NCBI RefSeq assembly: GCF_009604425.1
Contig: NZ_WEGI01000002.1
Location: 62,001-126,000 of the forward strand
Source of the DNA: Nocardia aurantia
GTDB lineage: Bacteria > Actinomycetota > Actinomycetes > Mycobacteriales > Mycobacteriaceae
DNA length: 64,000 bases
Direction of reading: 5' to 3'
Shown: in pieces, positions 55,240 to 64,000 of the stretch
How the letters are laid out: each line of letters begins with the position of its first letter
How positions within the stretch are numbered: position 1 is the stretch's first letter
Translations under genes and position numbers: made by a program
Notes under the pieces: model-generated
Databases searched by the model: none
What the model was told of the DNA's origin: nothing
What the model saw: the letters and a program-made list of their open reading frames with translations, nothing else

Positions 55240-56412
55240 TCACGATCGCCCTCGCGGATCCGATCCGATGTCCACGCCGAGGGCGGCGGCCCGGTCCATG
55301 CCACTGCGGGCCAGCCGCCGCACCTCGTGCGGCGGCATGCCGGTGCGCAGCGCCGTCTCCAGCAGTCCGGCGAGGGTGTGCCGCGCCTCGGCCGCCAGCG
55401 CCGCGGCCAGCGCGACGCCCGCGACCGGACCGTCGCCGCGCGCGTACGCGCTGTACCCGAGCAGGGTCGCTGCCTCGGCACGATCCGGGCCGGTGACCGC
55501 CCGGCACAGGTGCGACCAGAGCGCCTCGGCCGCGCGAGCGTATCCGGACACCGGCAGCGCGAAGAGGATGTCGCGAATCGCGGTGTCACGCAACGCCACC
55601 GCCAGTTCGGCCAGCTCGCGGGCCGAGGGCCGGCCGCCCGAGTCGGCGCGGCGCACCTGCCCGAGGACGGCTTCCACCATCGCCCGCCGATGACATTCCC
55701 GGGTGGCCGCGCATCGGGCATCGGCCACGGCGGCCACCACCTCCGGCAACAGCTCCGCCACCTCCGCCGCGCGCACCGGATCCGGTGCGACCAGGTCGGC
55801 CAGTTCGGCGCGGCCGGAGCGGATCGGGCGGCCGTCGAGCACCTGCGCCAGCGCCACCGGCGAGGCCGCCGGATCCGATTGTGTCCCGGTGACTTCCGGG
55901 TCGATCAGGCTCCACCACCGGGCGCCGTCGGTGATCTCGGACACGATCCACGCGTCGGTCAACTCCACATCCTCGGCGAGCAGCGCACCGGCGAGCATGC
56001 GCATCAGGCGGCAGCCGGCGCCGTCCGGCCGCCCGATCCGATCCGGGCCGCCCGTGCTGTCGTCGATGATCAGCACCAGCGCCCCGCACGCCCGCTCCTG
56101 CGCGCAGAGCGCCGCGAGCTGCCGGGCCACGCGCACCTGCGCCGCCCGCGGATACAGATCGTGCCGGGCGACAGCGCCGAGGAACACCGAGCCGCTTCGA
56201 TCCGGGGCCTCCCGCAGCAGGCACACCACCAGCGATCGCTCCGGCACGAACCCCAGCAACGCCGGGACGGCCGCGATGAACTCGCTCGGTTCGTCGATGC
56301 GCAGCCCGGGCGGATCCCAGCGGGCGAAGGGCGATTCCGCGCCGGCACAGGCGCGGTGCTGTCCGGTGGCGGCACGGTCGGCGGTGGGTACGGGTTCGGC
56401 GGGAGTCGTCAT
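55240..56412 (-). CDS. DUF4192 family protein
   Basis: 390 residues: early block EPSEFIAAVPALLGFVPERSLVVCLLR, then ALVLIIDDST and DAWIVSEITDGARWWSL, followed by an Ala-rich helical C-terminal half with a tetratricopeptide-like GYSAYARGDGPVAGVALAAAL. This is DUF4192, confined to actinobacteria; function unknown. ATG 56412. Convergent with galE (15 bp between stops). Confidence 0.87.
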   Translation of the reverse strand: MTTPAEPVPTADRAATGQHRACAGAESPFARWDPPGLRIDEPSEFIAAVPALLGFVPERSLVVCLLREAPDRSGSVFLGAVARHDLYPRAAQVRVARQLAALCAQERACGALVLIIDDSTGGPDRIGRPDGAGCRLMRMLAGALLAEDVELTDAWIVSEITDGARWWSLIDPEVTGTQSDPAASPVALAQVLDGRPIRSGRAELADLVAPDPVRAAEVAELLPEVVAAVADARCAATRECHRRAMVEAVLGQVRRADSGGRPSARELAELAVALRDTAIRDILFALPVSGYARAAEALWSHLCRAVTGPDRAEAATLLGYSAYARGDGPVAGVALAAALAAEARHTLAGLLETALRTGMPPHEVRRLARSGMDRAAALGVDIGSDPRGRS

Positions 56413-56569
56413 GCCGTCGAGCGTGCCCGGCCGGTACCACCCGCCGGCCCGCACGACCTGGGATATTCACGGGCTGTGGACAGTCCGGGCCGTTGTGCAC
56501 CGGCCCGGTCCCGGGCATGCGCCCGGCGCTGTCGTGTCGGTCCCGGCTGATATGCTCCCGGCAGCCGCA

Positions 56570-56591
56570 GCCGTGCGCAAAACCGCACGGC
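56570..56591 (-). terminator. Candidate terminator of the lipoprotein gene
   Basis: GCCGTGCG (56570-56577) / CGCACGGC (56584-56591), loop of 6 with GTTTTG on the minus strand, 60 bp beyond the lipoprotein stop and before DUF4192. Confidence 0.55.
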
Positions 56592-56650
56592 GGCACCGGG
56601 TTCCGCGCGACATCGCTGCCGCACCACGTGTCGGCCTACCGCACCGCGTG

Positions 56651-57355
56651 TCAGCCCTGCCGCACCCCGTCCACCGCGGCCCGGAAGACCCGGTCGAGGG
56701 CGGCGGTGTCGGCCCGATCATCCCCGAAGGTCAGCGTGGTCGCGTTGATCCGCACGTCGCCGACCTGCGCGAGCCGGGTGTGCATCGAACGCATCAGCCC
56801 GGGCCCACCGGCCGTGCCGGAGACCGTGCGCCGCACCGCGAACGCGCTGTCGGCCGCCACCCCGCCGAGCGCCTCGATCGTCGTGACGACGGTGCTGGTC
56901 AACGGGCCCTGCCGGACCCGGACCAGAGCGCAGCGGCCCACCCGCTCGCGCAGGAGCGCCAGCGGCTCGCCGGTGCGGACCAGCTCGACGGTGACGGTGG
57001 CCCGCGCCTCGTCGTCGCTGCCGACCTCGACCGCGGTGCCGCCGGGATCGGACGCGGCCGCCGGCACCCCGCAGGACTCGGGTTCCACCGGCGTTCCGGC
57101 GGGCACGCCGCGCAGATCGTCGAGGGCACCGCGCGCCTGATCCTGCGACAGCACCACGATGGTGTAACCCGGGGGGAACGCCGCCGGCCCCGGCAGCATC
57201 GCCGCCAGCTCGCCCGCGACGTGTCGCACCGAGGTCGCCGACCGGATCGGGCCCGGCTGCCCGGCCACCGTCGATCCGCACGCCGACAGCAGCGCGCCCA
57301 GCATCAGCGCGCCGGATACCCGGCCCCACCTGCGGCTCGCCACCTCCGGCACCAT
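56651..57355 (-). CDS. Putative lipoprotein (DUF5642-like)
   Basis: 234 residues. Lipoprotein signal peptide with lipobox LLSAC (Cys26), followed by a Gly/Pro linker and an extracytoplasmic alpha/beta domain: AFPPGYTIVVLSQDQARGALDDL, CGVPAAASDPGGTAVEV, LVRTGEPLALLRERVGRCALVRV. This resembles mycobacterial DUF5642/PknH-sensor-like lipoproteins. The assignment rests on overall pattern only. ATG 57355; GTG 57358 one codon earlier is possible. Divergent from the PAC2 gene. Confidence 0.75.
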   Translation of the reverse strand: MVPEVASRRWGRVSGALMLGALLSACGSTVAGQPGPIRSATSVRHVAGELAAMLPGPAAFPPGYTIVVLSQDQARGALDDLRGVPAGTPVEPESCGVPAAASDPGGTAVEVGSDDEARATVTVELVRTGEPLALLRERVGRCALVRVRQGPLTSTVVTTIEALGGVAADSAFAVRRTVSGTAGGPGLMRSMHTRLAQVGDVRINATTLTFGDDRADTAALDRVFRAAVDGVRQG

Positions 57356-57613
57356 CACGGCGATCACTATGCCGAACGGCCCGGGCCGCCCGGCGCCGCC
57401 ACGCCGGATCCGGCCCGGGAATGCGCGGGCCGGGCGCGCGTGTTGTTCTACGGATGCCGGGTGCACCCCACCGGACGCGGTGACCGAAGGCCATGAGGGA
57501 CAATGAAGGTGGTCCGCCGACCGCGCCGGGACCGGCGTCGCGCCCGGATCGCATCCGATCCGGTGGCGGCGTGTGCCGGGCCGTAGTAGTGGACCTGCAG
57601 GAAGGAGTACGCG

Positions 57614-58561
57614 ATGGACTACGAGTCGCGAATGTACGAGCTGGAGTTCCCCGCTCCACAGCTGTCGTCCGACGACGGTGCGGGTCCGGTGCTGGTCCAC
57701 GGGCTGGAGGGTTTCACCGACGCCGGGCACGCCGTGCGTCTGGCCACCACCCACCTGCGGGAGAGTCTGGAAGCCGAGCTGGTCGCGTCGTTCGACGTCG
57801 ACGAGCTGCTCGACTACCGGTCGCGGCGGCCGCTGATGACGTTCAAGACCGACCACTTCGCCGACTACGCCGAGCCGGAGCTCAACCTCTGGGCGCTGAA
57901 GGACACGGCCGGCACCCCGTTCCTGCTGCTGGCCGGTCTGGAGCCGGATCTGCGCTGGGAGCGCTTCGTGACGGCGGTGCGCCTGCTGGCCGAACAGCTG
58001 GGCGTGCGCCGGACCATCGGCCTGAGCGCGATCCCGATGGCCATCCCGCACACCCGCCCGCTCGGCGTCACCGCGCACGCCAGCGATCGCGATCTCATCG
58101 GCGATCACCAGCGCTGGCCGGGTGAACTGCAGGTGCCCGGCAGCGCGTCGTCGCTGCTGGAGTACCGGATGGCCCAGTACGGCCACGAGTCGATCGGCTT
58201 CTCCGTGCACGTGCCGCACTACCTGGCCCAGACCGCCTATCCGGAGGCCGCGCAGACCCTGCTGGAGAACGTGGCCGAGAACGGCGAGCTCCAGCTGCCG
58301 CTGGCGGCGCTGACCGAGGCCGCGGCCCGGGTGCGGGAGCAGGTCAACGAGCACATCTCCGGCAACGCCGAGGTCGAGACCGTGGTGCACGCGCTGGAAC
58401 GGCAGTACGACAGCTTCGTGACCGCGCAGGAGCGCCAGTCCAGCCTGCTGGCCGGCGACGCCGACCTGCCCACGGGCGAGGAGATCGGCGCCGAATTCGA
58501 ACGCTTCCTCGCCGAGCAGGCCGGCTTCGGCGAGAACGACGAATCCGACGACAAGCGCTGA
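57614..58561 (+). CDS. PAC2 family protein (proteasome-assembly-chaperone-like)
   Basis: 315 residues: VLVHGLEGFTDAGHAVRLATTHL, VASFDVDELLDYRSRRPLMTF, GVRRTIGLSAIPMAIPHTRPL and GHESIGFSVHVPHYLAQTAYPEAAQTLLE, all PAC2-domain blocks. The actinobacterial proteins (Rv2714 type) are trimeric and of unclear role. The acidic C-terminus includes GEEIGAEFERFLAEQ. ATG 57614 with AAGGAG. A 9-bp hairpin lies between it and the helicase gene. Confidence 0.9.
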   Translation: MDYESRMYELEFPAPQLSSDDGAGPVLVHGLEGFTDAGHAVRLATTHLRESLEAELVASFDVDELLDYRSRRPLMTFKTDHFADYAEPELNLWALKDTAGTPFLLLAGLEPDLRWERFVTAVRLLAEQLGVRRTIGLSAIPMAIPHTRPLGVTAHASDRDLIGDHQRWPGELQVPGSASSLLEYRMAQYGHESIGFSVHVPHYLAQTAYPEAAQTLLENVAENGELQLPLAALTEAAARVREQVNEHISGNAEVETVVHALERQYDSFVTAQERQSSLLAGDADLPTGEEIGAEFERFLAEQAGFGENDESDDKR

Positions 58562-58566
58562 GGCCC

Positions 58567-58590
58567 GCGCGGCCCACATGGGGGCCGCGC
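58567..58590 (+). terminator. Hairpin between PAC2 and helicase genes
   Basis: GCGCGGCCC (58567-58575) / GGGCCGCGC (58582-58590), perfect 9 bp, loop 6, five bases after the PAC2 stop. Partial terminator or processing site, as the helicase starts only 34 bp later. Confidence 0.6.
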
Positions 58591-58624
58591 ACGGGACGCC
58601 ACCGCGGAACGGCAGAATGGCACA

Positions 58625-61132
58625 GTGCAGCTGTCCGAACTCCTTCCCGATCGCGCCGTTCCCGACGTCGACGCGGACTGGCTGTACGAGACGTTCGCCG
58701 ACTGGGTCTCGGGTCAGGGCCTGACCCTCTACCCGGCCCAGGAAGAGTCGCTGCTCGAGCTGATGACCGGCGGGAACGTGATTCTCGCCACACCGACCGG
58801 CTCCGGTAAGTCGATGGTGGCCGTGGGCGCGCACTTCGCGGCCCTCAACCGCGGTCAGCGCAGCTACTACACCGCGCCGATCAAGGCGCTGGTCAGCGAG
58901 AAGTTCTTCGCGCTGTGCGAGGTGTTCGGCGCCGACCGGGTCGGCATGGTGACCGGTGACGCGGCGGTGAATCCGACCGCGCCGATCATCTGCGCGACCG
59001 CCGAGATCCTCGCCAACCTGGCCCTGCGCGAGGGCGCGAACGCCGCCGTCGGCCAGGTGGTCATGGACGAGTTCCACTACTACGCCGATCCGGACCGGGG
59101 CTGGGCGTGGCAGGTGCCGCTGATCGAGTTGCCGAACGCGCAGTTCCTGCTGATGTCGGCGACCCTCGGCGAGGTCGATTTCTTCGCCACCGATCTCGAA
59201 CGCCGCACCGGCCGGGCCACTTCCGTGGTCGCCGGCACCGAACGCCCTGTGCCGCTGCTGTTCTCGTACGCGCGAACCCCGATCACCGAGACCCTCGAGG
59301 ATCTGGTCACCACCTCGCAGGCGCCGGTGTACGTGGTCCACTTCACCCAGGCCGCCGCGCTGGAACGGGCACAGGCGCTGACCAGCGTCAATTTCGCGTC
59401 CAAGGCGGAGAAGGACGCGATCGCCGAGGCGATCGGCGGGTTCCGCTTCAGCAGCGGCTTCGGGAAGACGCTGTCGCGGCTGATCCGGCACGGTATCGGC
59501 GTGCACCACGCGGGCATGCTGCCGAAATACCGGCGCCTGGTCGAGAAACTGGCCCAGGACGGCCTGCTGAAGGTGGTGTGCGGCACCGACACCCTCGGCG
59601 TCGGCATCAACGTGCCGATCCGGACCGTCCTGCTGACCGGTCTCACGAAATTCGACGGCGTCCGCACCCGCCGGCTGAAGGCGCGCGAATTCCATCAGAT
59701 CGCCGGCCGGGCCGGTCGCGCCGGATACGACACCGTCGGCACGGTCGTGGTCCAGGCCCCCGAGCACGAGGTCGAGAACGCGCGGCTGATCGCCAAGGCC
59801 GGCGACGATCCCAAGAAACTGAAGCGGGTGCAGAAGCGCAAACCGCCGGAGGGTTTCGTCTCCTGGTCGGAGGAGACCTTCGACCGCCTGGTGTCGGCCC
59901 GGCCCGAGCCGATGGTGTCCCGCTTCCGGGTCACCAATTCGATGCTGCTGAACGTGATCTCGCGGCCCGGCAACTGTTTCGACGCGATGCGGCATCTGCT
60001 GGAGGACAATCACGAACCGCGTCCGGCCCAGCGCCGGCACATCCTGAAGGCGATCGGGTTGTATCGCGCGCTGCGCAATGCCGGTGTGGTGCAACAACTC
60101 GACGAGCCGGACGAGTTCGGCCGCCGCGCCCGTCTCACCGTCGATCTGCAGCGCGATTTCGCACTGGACCAGCCACTGTCGCCGTTCGCGCTGGCCGTGC
60201 TGGAACTGCTCGACCGGAATGCGGCGACCTATACGCTGGATGTGGTGTCGGTCATCGAGTCCACGCTGGAGGATCCGCGCCAGCTGCTGCTCGCCCAGCA
60301 GCACAAGGCGCGCGGTACCGCCATCGCCGAGATGAAGGCCGACGGCATCGAATACGACGAGCGCATGGAGCTCATCGAGGACGTCACCTGGCCGAAGCCG
60401 TTGTCCGAGTTGATCGAACCGGCCTTCGAGACCTACCGTGGCGGCCATCCGTGGGTGTCGGAGTTCAGCCCCTCCCCCAAGTCCGTGGTGCGCGAGATGA
60501 TCGAGCGCTCGATGACCTTCGCCGAGCTGGTGAGTGGTTACGAACTGGCCCGCTCGGAGGGTCTGGTGCTGCGCTATCTCGCCGACGCCTACCGCGCGCT
60601 GCGCCGCACGGTTCCCGAATCCGCGCGCACCGAGGAACTCGAGGACATCACCGAGTGGCTCGGCGAACTGGTCCGCCAGGTGGACTCCAGCCTCTTGGAC
60701 GAGTGGGAGCAGCTGACCAACCCGGGCGCGGAGAGCGATGCGCAACAGTCGGCGTTCGGTTCCGAGAGCGTGCGCCCGATCACAGCCAACGAGCGGGCCT
60801 TTCGCGTGCTCGTGCGAAATGCTATGTTCCGGCGCGTGGAATTGGCGGCGTTGCGGCGCTGGGATGCGCTCGACGAGCTGGGCGACGGTCTCGACTGGGA
60901 GACGTCGCTGGATCCCTACTACGCCGAGTACGGCCGCCTGGGTACCGGTCCCGACGCGCGTGGCCCGCAGCTGTTCCAGGTGGAGCAGCGGCCAGGTTTC
61001 TGGCACGTCCGTCAGGTGCTCGACGACCCGAACGGCGACCACGGCTGGTCGCTCGACGCCGTGGTCGATCTCGCCGAATCCGATGCCGCCGGTGAGGTGG
61101 TCTTCGACGAGCTGGCGGTGACCGCCGGATGA
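58625..61132 (+). CDS. Ski2-like SF2 helicase with DUF3516 C-terminal region
   Basis: 835 residues. Motif I ATPTGSGKS (about 58-66), Ia APIKALVSEKF, motif II DEFHYY, motif III MSATLG, VGINVPIRTVLL, and motif VI HQIAGRAGRAGYD: an RNA/DNA helicase of the Ski2/HelY type. The C-terminal 350 residues correspond to DUF3516, as in mycobacterial relatives. Probably acts in RNA turnover; no direct evidence here. GTG 58625. Confidence 0.92.
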   Translation: MQLSELLPDRAVPDVDADWLYETFADWVSGQGLTLYPAQEESLLELMTGGNVILATPTGSGKSMVAVGAHFAALNRGQRSYYTAPIKALVSEKFFALCEVFGADRVGMVTGDAAVNPTAPIICATAEILANLALREGANAAVGQVVMDEFHYYADPDRGWAWQVPLIELPNAQFLLMSATLGEVDFFATDLERRTGRATSVVAGTERPVPLLFSYARTPITETLEDLVTTSQAPVYVVHFTQAAALERAQALTSVNFASKAEKDAIAEAIGGFRFSSGFGKTLSRLIRHGIGVHHAGMLPKYRRLVEKLAQDGLLKVVCGTDTLGVGINVPIRTVLLTGLTKFDGVRTRRLKAREFHQIAGRAGRAGYDTVGTVVVQAPEHEVENARLIAKAGDDPKKLKRVQKRKPPEGFVSWSEETFDRLVSARPEPMVSRFRVTNSMLLNVISRPGNCFDAMRHLLEDNHEPRPAQRRHILKAIGLYRALRNAGVVQQLDEPDEFGRRARLTVDLQRDFALDQPLSPFALAVLELLDRNAATYTLDVVSVIESTLEDPRQLLLAQQHKARGTAIAEMKADGIEYDERMELIEDVTWPKPLSELIEPAFETYRGGHPWVSEFSPSPKSVVREMIERSMTFAELVSGYELARSEGLVLRYLADAYRALRRTVPESARTEELEDITEWLGELVRQVDSSLLDEWEQLTNPGAESDAQQSAFGSESVRPITANERAFRVLVRNAMFRRVELAALRRWDALDELGDGLDWETSLDPYYAEYGRLGTGPDARGPQLFQVEQRPGFWHVRQVLDDPNGDHGWSLDAVVDLAESDAAGEVVFDELAVTAG

Positions 61133-61372
61133 GCGCCCCCCACGTGTACGTGCGGGCCGTTCTGCACCCGATCATCACCGTCATCCGCCGCCGAAAACCC
61201 GGCGCCCACACCGCGATCTGAATCCGCGCGCCTCGGCGCGTGCCCGGTTCCGGGGCGGTCGTGTGTCCAGGACGCTTGCCGTCCGATTCGTGTTCACCTG
61301 CTGTTCACTGATAGTGTCGTCGCTCGCTGCCGGTAGCGGGAGACCGCCCAGAAGAAAGAGAGTTCCCTTAGA

Positions 61373-62506
61373 TTGCCCGGTTCAAACGCGCCCGAGTCGC
61401 CATACCTCGTCATCGATCTCGCCCGGGTGCGCGACAACTTCGATGCGCTGCGGTCCGCCCTGAGCGGGCTCGGGGAGTCCCACCCCGCACGAATTCGGTA
61501 CGCGGTCAAGGCATCTCCGATGCCGGAGATCATCCGGCTGCTCGCCGCGCGGGGCGCGGAGTTTGACGTCGCCAGCATCGGCGAGATCGACCAGTGCCTC
61601 GGCCTGGGCGTCGACCCGGCCACACTCTGCTACGGCAATCCGATCAAGAAATCCGCGCACATCGCCGCCGCGTACGCCGCGGGCGTGCGCCGGTTCGCCT
61701 TCGACACCGAAAGTGATCTCGAGCGCATCGCGGCGGCGGCGCCGGGCTCGGAGGTGGAGTGCCGGTTCCTGGCATCCGCCCCGCAGTCACAGACTCCGTT
61801 CGGCACCAAATTCGGCTGCGCGCCCGGTGAGGCGGTACTGCTGCTGGTGCGCGCCCGCGATCTCGGGCTGCGGGTGGCCGGGCCGTATTTCCACGTCGGC
61901 TCGCAGCAACTCGATCCGGCCGCGTGGCGGATCGGCATCGAACAGGCCGGCGCCGTCGTCGAGGCACTGGCGGTCAAGGACATTCCGGTCGCATCCGTGA
62001 ACATCGGTGGGGGACTTCCGATTTCGTACGTCGACGCGGCCCCCGGACTGTCCGAACTGGGTGCGGTGATCGCCGACGCGGCGGCCCGTCACCTCCCGGA
62101 GCACACCGATCTGGTGGTGGAACCCGGCCGCGCCCTGGTGGGCAACGCCGGCGTGATCCACGCCGAGGTCGTGAACGTGCGACAGGCGCCGGACGGGCGG
62201 CGCTGGATATACCTCGATATCGGCCGTTACAACGGAATGGCCGAAACCGAGAACGAGTACATCGCCTACCGGATAGTGACCGACCGGGACGACGATTCGC
62301 GGGCGGAGGCGGTAATCGCCGGTCCGACCTGCGATGGAGACGATGTACTCTATCAACGCACGCGGGTCCTTCTTCCGACCACGCTGCGAGCCGGTGATCC
62401 CGTTCGGATCCTCGATACCGGCGCTTATACGGCGAGCTATTCGTCGGTTTCCTTCAACGGTTTTCCGCCTTTGACAGTCCGTGTCATCGGCGCTGAGCGA
62501 GAGTGA
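61373..62506 (+). CDS. PLP-dependent ornithine/lysine decarboxylase (type III fold)
   Basis: 377 residues, eukaryotic-type alanine-racemase-fold decarboxylase. PLP lysine in RYAVKASP (Lys46), EFDVASIGEI, PYFHVGSQ, NIGGGLP (210-216), EPGRALVG, and the C-terminal catalytic CDGDD (Cys320, Asp323/324). These residues fit ODC or lysine/ornithine decarboxylase rather than diaminopimelate decarboxylase. TTG 61373 is the only start available after the upstream stop. It overlaps the next gene by 4 bp if that begins at GTG 62503. With SpeD-SpeE next door, it should make putrescine (or cadaverine). Confidence 0.88.
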   Translation: MPGSNAPESPYLVIDLARVRDNFDALRSALSGLGESHPARIRYAVKASPMPEIIRLLAARGAEFDVASIGEIDQCLGLGVDPATLCYGNPIKKSAHIAAAYAAGVRRFAFDTESDLERIAAAAPGSEVECRFLASAPQSQTPFGTKFGCAPGEAVLLLVRARDLGLRVAGPYFHVGSQQLDPAAWRIGIEQAGAVVEALAVKDIPVASVNIGGGLPISYVDAAPGLSELGAVIADAAARHLPEHTDLVVEPGRALVGNAGVIHAEVVNVRQAPDGRRWIYLDIGRYNGMAETENEYIAYRIVTDRDDDSRAEAVIAGPTCDGDDVLYQRTRVLLPTTLRAGDPVRILDTGAYTASYSSVSFNGFPPLTVRVIGAERE

Positions 62507-62514
62507 GTTTGCCC

Positions 62515-63732
62515 ATGACGGCAGAATTCACCGGCTGGCACGTGCTGGCCGAGTTCGGTGGGGTCGACGCAGCGCTCTGTGACGATCTCCAACGACTCGA
62601 AGCAGCGCTTCGAAAATCGTTGATCGCCGCGGGAGTGACGATCTGCGATGTCGTGCGCAAGCAATTCGAGCCACAGGGTGTGACGGTCCTCGCACTCCTG
62701 TCGGAATCGCATGCCTCGATCCACACCTATCCGGAATCCGGCGACATCTTCGTCGACGTGTTCACCTGCGGCAGTATCGGTGCGGGCGCCACCAAGGCGG
62801 TCGAACTGCTGCAGCAGGAATTGTCCCCGAAGAGTGTCCACATGGAAGTGGTGCAGCGCGGGCACACCGCCCGGCGAATCCACGAGCCGGTGGGCCCGGG
62901 GCTGACCCGGGTGTGGGAGCTGTCGGACGTGTTCGTCGACACGAACACCCCGTACCAGCACATGGTGATCGCGCAGACCGAGCAGGGCGTGTCCCTGTTC
63001 TCGGACGACGATCGGCAGTCCACCGAATTCTCGCAGCTGACCTACCACGAGGCGATGCTGGTGCCGGCCTACGCGCTGGCCGCGAAGCTCGACAACGTGC
63101 TGATCATCGGCTCCGGCGAGGGTGTCGCCAGCCAGATGTCGGTGGCCGCGGGCGCCTCCCGGGTCGACCACGTCGACATCGACCAGCTGGAGGTGGAGCT
63201 GTGCGCGAAGCACCTCCCCTACGGCTACACCGAGGCCGACCTGGCCGCGGCGGTCGCGGGCGACGGCGCGATCCGGATGCACTACGCCGACGGCTGGGAC
63301 TTCCTGGCGAAGGCGGAGACCGAGGGTGTGCGGTACGACGTCGTCGTGATCGATCTGCCCGACGAGCGGGTGGAGGACGCCCAGCACAACCGGCTGTACG
63401 AGGACGAATTCCTCACGCGCTGTAAGGCTTTGCTGTCCGACGGCGGTGTGCTCGCCGCGCAGGCCGGCTGTCAGACCATGTGGCGCAACGAAACCCTGAA
63501 GCGGTCCTGGCAGCGGTTCGCCCAGCTGTTCGGCACCGTGGTCCCCTACGCGTCCGACGAGCACGAGTGGACGTTCCTGTTCGGTCTGGCCGGTAATCCC
63601 GTCGCGGATCCCGTGGCCGTCATGACGGCGAAGCTCGCGCAGCTGCCGTACCGGGCCGAGACGATCGACGAGCGGGCCCTGATCCGCGGCGCGATCGAAC
63701 CGCACGCCCTGCGTGCGCACGTATCCGTCTGA
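62515..63732 (+). CDS. S-adenosylmethionine decarboxylase-spermidine synthase fusion (SpeD-SpeE)
   Basis: 405 residues. Domain 1 (about 1-120) is a class 1b AdoMet decarboxylase: SESHASIHTYPE contains the self-cleavage site Glu64-Ser65 that makes the pyruvoyl group, with His70 and Cys85. Domain 2 (about 130-405) is a spermidine synthase: QSTEFSQLTYHEAML, IIGSGEGVASQ (AdoMet site), VDIDQLEVELC, and VVIDLPDERV with the catalytic Asp. One polypeptide would be processed yet keep both activities. ATG 62515 is chosen; GTG 62503 overlapping the upstream stop (GTGA) would add four residues. Completes a putrescine-to-spermidine pathway. Confidence 0.93.
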   Translation: MTAEFTGWHVLAEFGGVDAALCDDLQRLEAALRKSLIAAGVTICDVVRKQFEPQGVTVLALLSESHASIHTYPESGDIFVDVFTCGSIGAGATKAVELLQQELSPKSVHMEVVQRGHTARRIHEPVGPGLTRVWELSDVFVDTNTPYQHMVIAQTEQGVSLFSDDDRQSTEFSQLTYHEAMLVPAYALAAKLDNVLIIGSGEGVASQMSVAAGASRVDHVDIDQLEVELCAKHLPYGYTEADLAAAVAGDGAIRMHYADGWDFLAKAETEGVRYDVVVIDLPDERVEDAQHNRLYEDEFLTRCKALLSDGGVLAAQAGCQTMWRNETLKRSWQRFAQLFGTVVPYASDEHEWTFLFGLAGNPVADPVAVMTAKLAQLPYRAETIDERALIRGAIEPHALRAHVSV

Positions 63733-63757
63733 ATCGGCCACTCGCACAGGCGGATAC

Positions 63758-63799
63758 CCGAAACGCCCACCCGGAGATCGCTCCGGGTGGGCGTTTCGG
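63758..63799 (+). terminator. Terminator of the polyamine operon
   Basis: 19-bp perfect stem: arms 63758-63776 and 63781-63799, from CCGAAACGCC to GGCGTTTCGG at the base, with tetraloop ATCG. 26 bp beyond the SpeD-SpeE stop. One of the strongest hairpins in the window. Confidence 0.93.
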
Positions 63800-63961
63800 C
63801 GCGGCCACGACGATCACCGGGCCACCCGGGCGCGGAAGGCCGGGGCCGATGTCCGATATCGGGTCGGCGATTCCGGACCAGGCGAAGTTAGCTACCGATA
63901 TGCTGAGCGTGCTCCACGGCTGTCACGCATCCTCGCATCCCGTATCCGGAAGGACGATCGT

Positions 63962-64000
63962 ATGCGCTCGGCTCGTCTGCTGGTGGCTGTGCTCCCTGCC
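63962..64000 (+). CDS. Start of an exported protein, cut by window edge
   Basis: ATG 63962 with GGAAGGA about eight bases upstream. The 13 visible codons (MRSARLLVAVLPA) look like the n- and h-region of a signal peptide. The product cannot be identified. Confidence 0.5.
   Translation, partial: MRSARLLVAVLPA

Noticed and set aside
56651..61042. Very long minus-strand open frame (about 1460 codons)
   Set aside because: Only its last 234 codons (the lipoprotein) make sense; the rest is antisense to the PAC2 and helicase genes and reflects high GC with rare stop codons.
1..64000. Prophage, insertion sequence or integrative element
   Set aside because: No transposase, integrase, capsid or tRNA-flanked direct repeat was found; gene order is largely that of the conserved mycobacterial sigA region.

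Overview
The window is a very GC-rich actinobacterial chromosome segment that is almost fully coding, with short promoter gaps. Its gene order follows the Mycobacterium tuberculosis stretch aftC-msrB-hemQ-hemY-hemE-dxs-ceoBC-dut-cei-suhB-ppgK-sigA-sigB-ideR (about Rv2673 to Rv2714). The left-edge fragment reads clearly as the C-terminus of AftC, an arabinan-building arabinofuranosyltransferase. Together these point to a mycolic-acid-containing member of the Mycobacteriales, most likely Nocardia or a close relative. The genus is an inference. No phage, insertion sequence, CRISPR array, rRNA or tRNA was recognised.

Layout. 1-8.2 kb: AftC end, MsrB, a coproporphyrin-dependent heme set on the minus strand (hemE, hemY/cgoX, chdC), a DUF3000 protein, an RNase D-like exonuclease and a crotonase. 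8.3-15.7 kb: Dxs, a TRAM-type RNA methyltransferase, the CeoBC potassium-uptake regulators, an orphan SigD/ShbA-like sigma factor, and DUF3159 and OB-fold proteins. 15.8-24.1 kb: hydrolase, DUF3710, Dut, DUF3093, DUF4193, Cei, SuhB, polyphosphate glucokinase and the principal sigma factor SigA. 24.2-31.3 kb is more accessory: a Na+/H+ antiporter, ethanolamine ammonia-lyase (eutBC) lying between two paralogous MHYT membrane proteins, a rhomboid-like protein and DUF952. 31.3-43.3 kb: a DUF7455 zinc protein with a structured leader, an SF2 helicase, YihY, DUF3039, DUF3099, MFS, VOC, a GlxA-type regulator preceded by a 33-bp minisatellite, acetate symporter ActP with its DUF485 partner, and a methyltransferase. 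43.4-57.4 kb: sigB with a stress-type promoter, an ArsR/SRPBCC operon with an elaborate operator, PEP carboxylase, a Pat-type acetyltransferase overlapping an AcuC deacetylase, ideR, galE, DUF4192 and a lipoprotein. 57.6-64 kb: PAC2, a Ski2-like helicase, and a two-gene polyamine operon (ornithine/lysine decarboxylase plus a SpeD-SpeE fusion) ending in a strong terminator. The start of an exported protein lies at the right edge.

Functional links. Heme is made by hemE-hemY-chdC. Acetate is handled by ActP, with Pat and AcuC probably adding and removing acetyl groups on acyl-CoA synthetases. Spermidine is made by the last operon. Transcription is governed by SigA, SigB, the extra sigma factor, IdeR (iron), ArsR and GlxA. 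The least routine points are the MHYT-eutCB-MHYT locus with a shared AACAATGTT palindrome, the nested-palindrome operator in an apparently leaderless arsR promoter, the SpeD-SpeE fusion, the Pat-AcuC overlap, the 33-bp minisatellite and the long bulged hairpin after cei.
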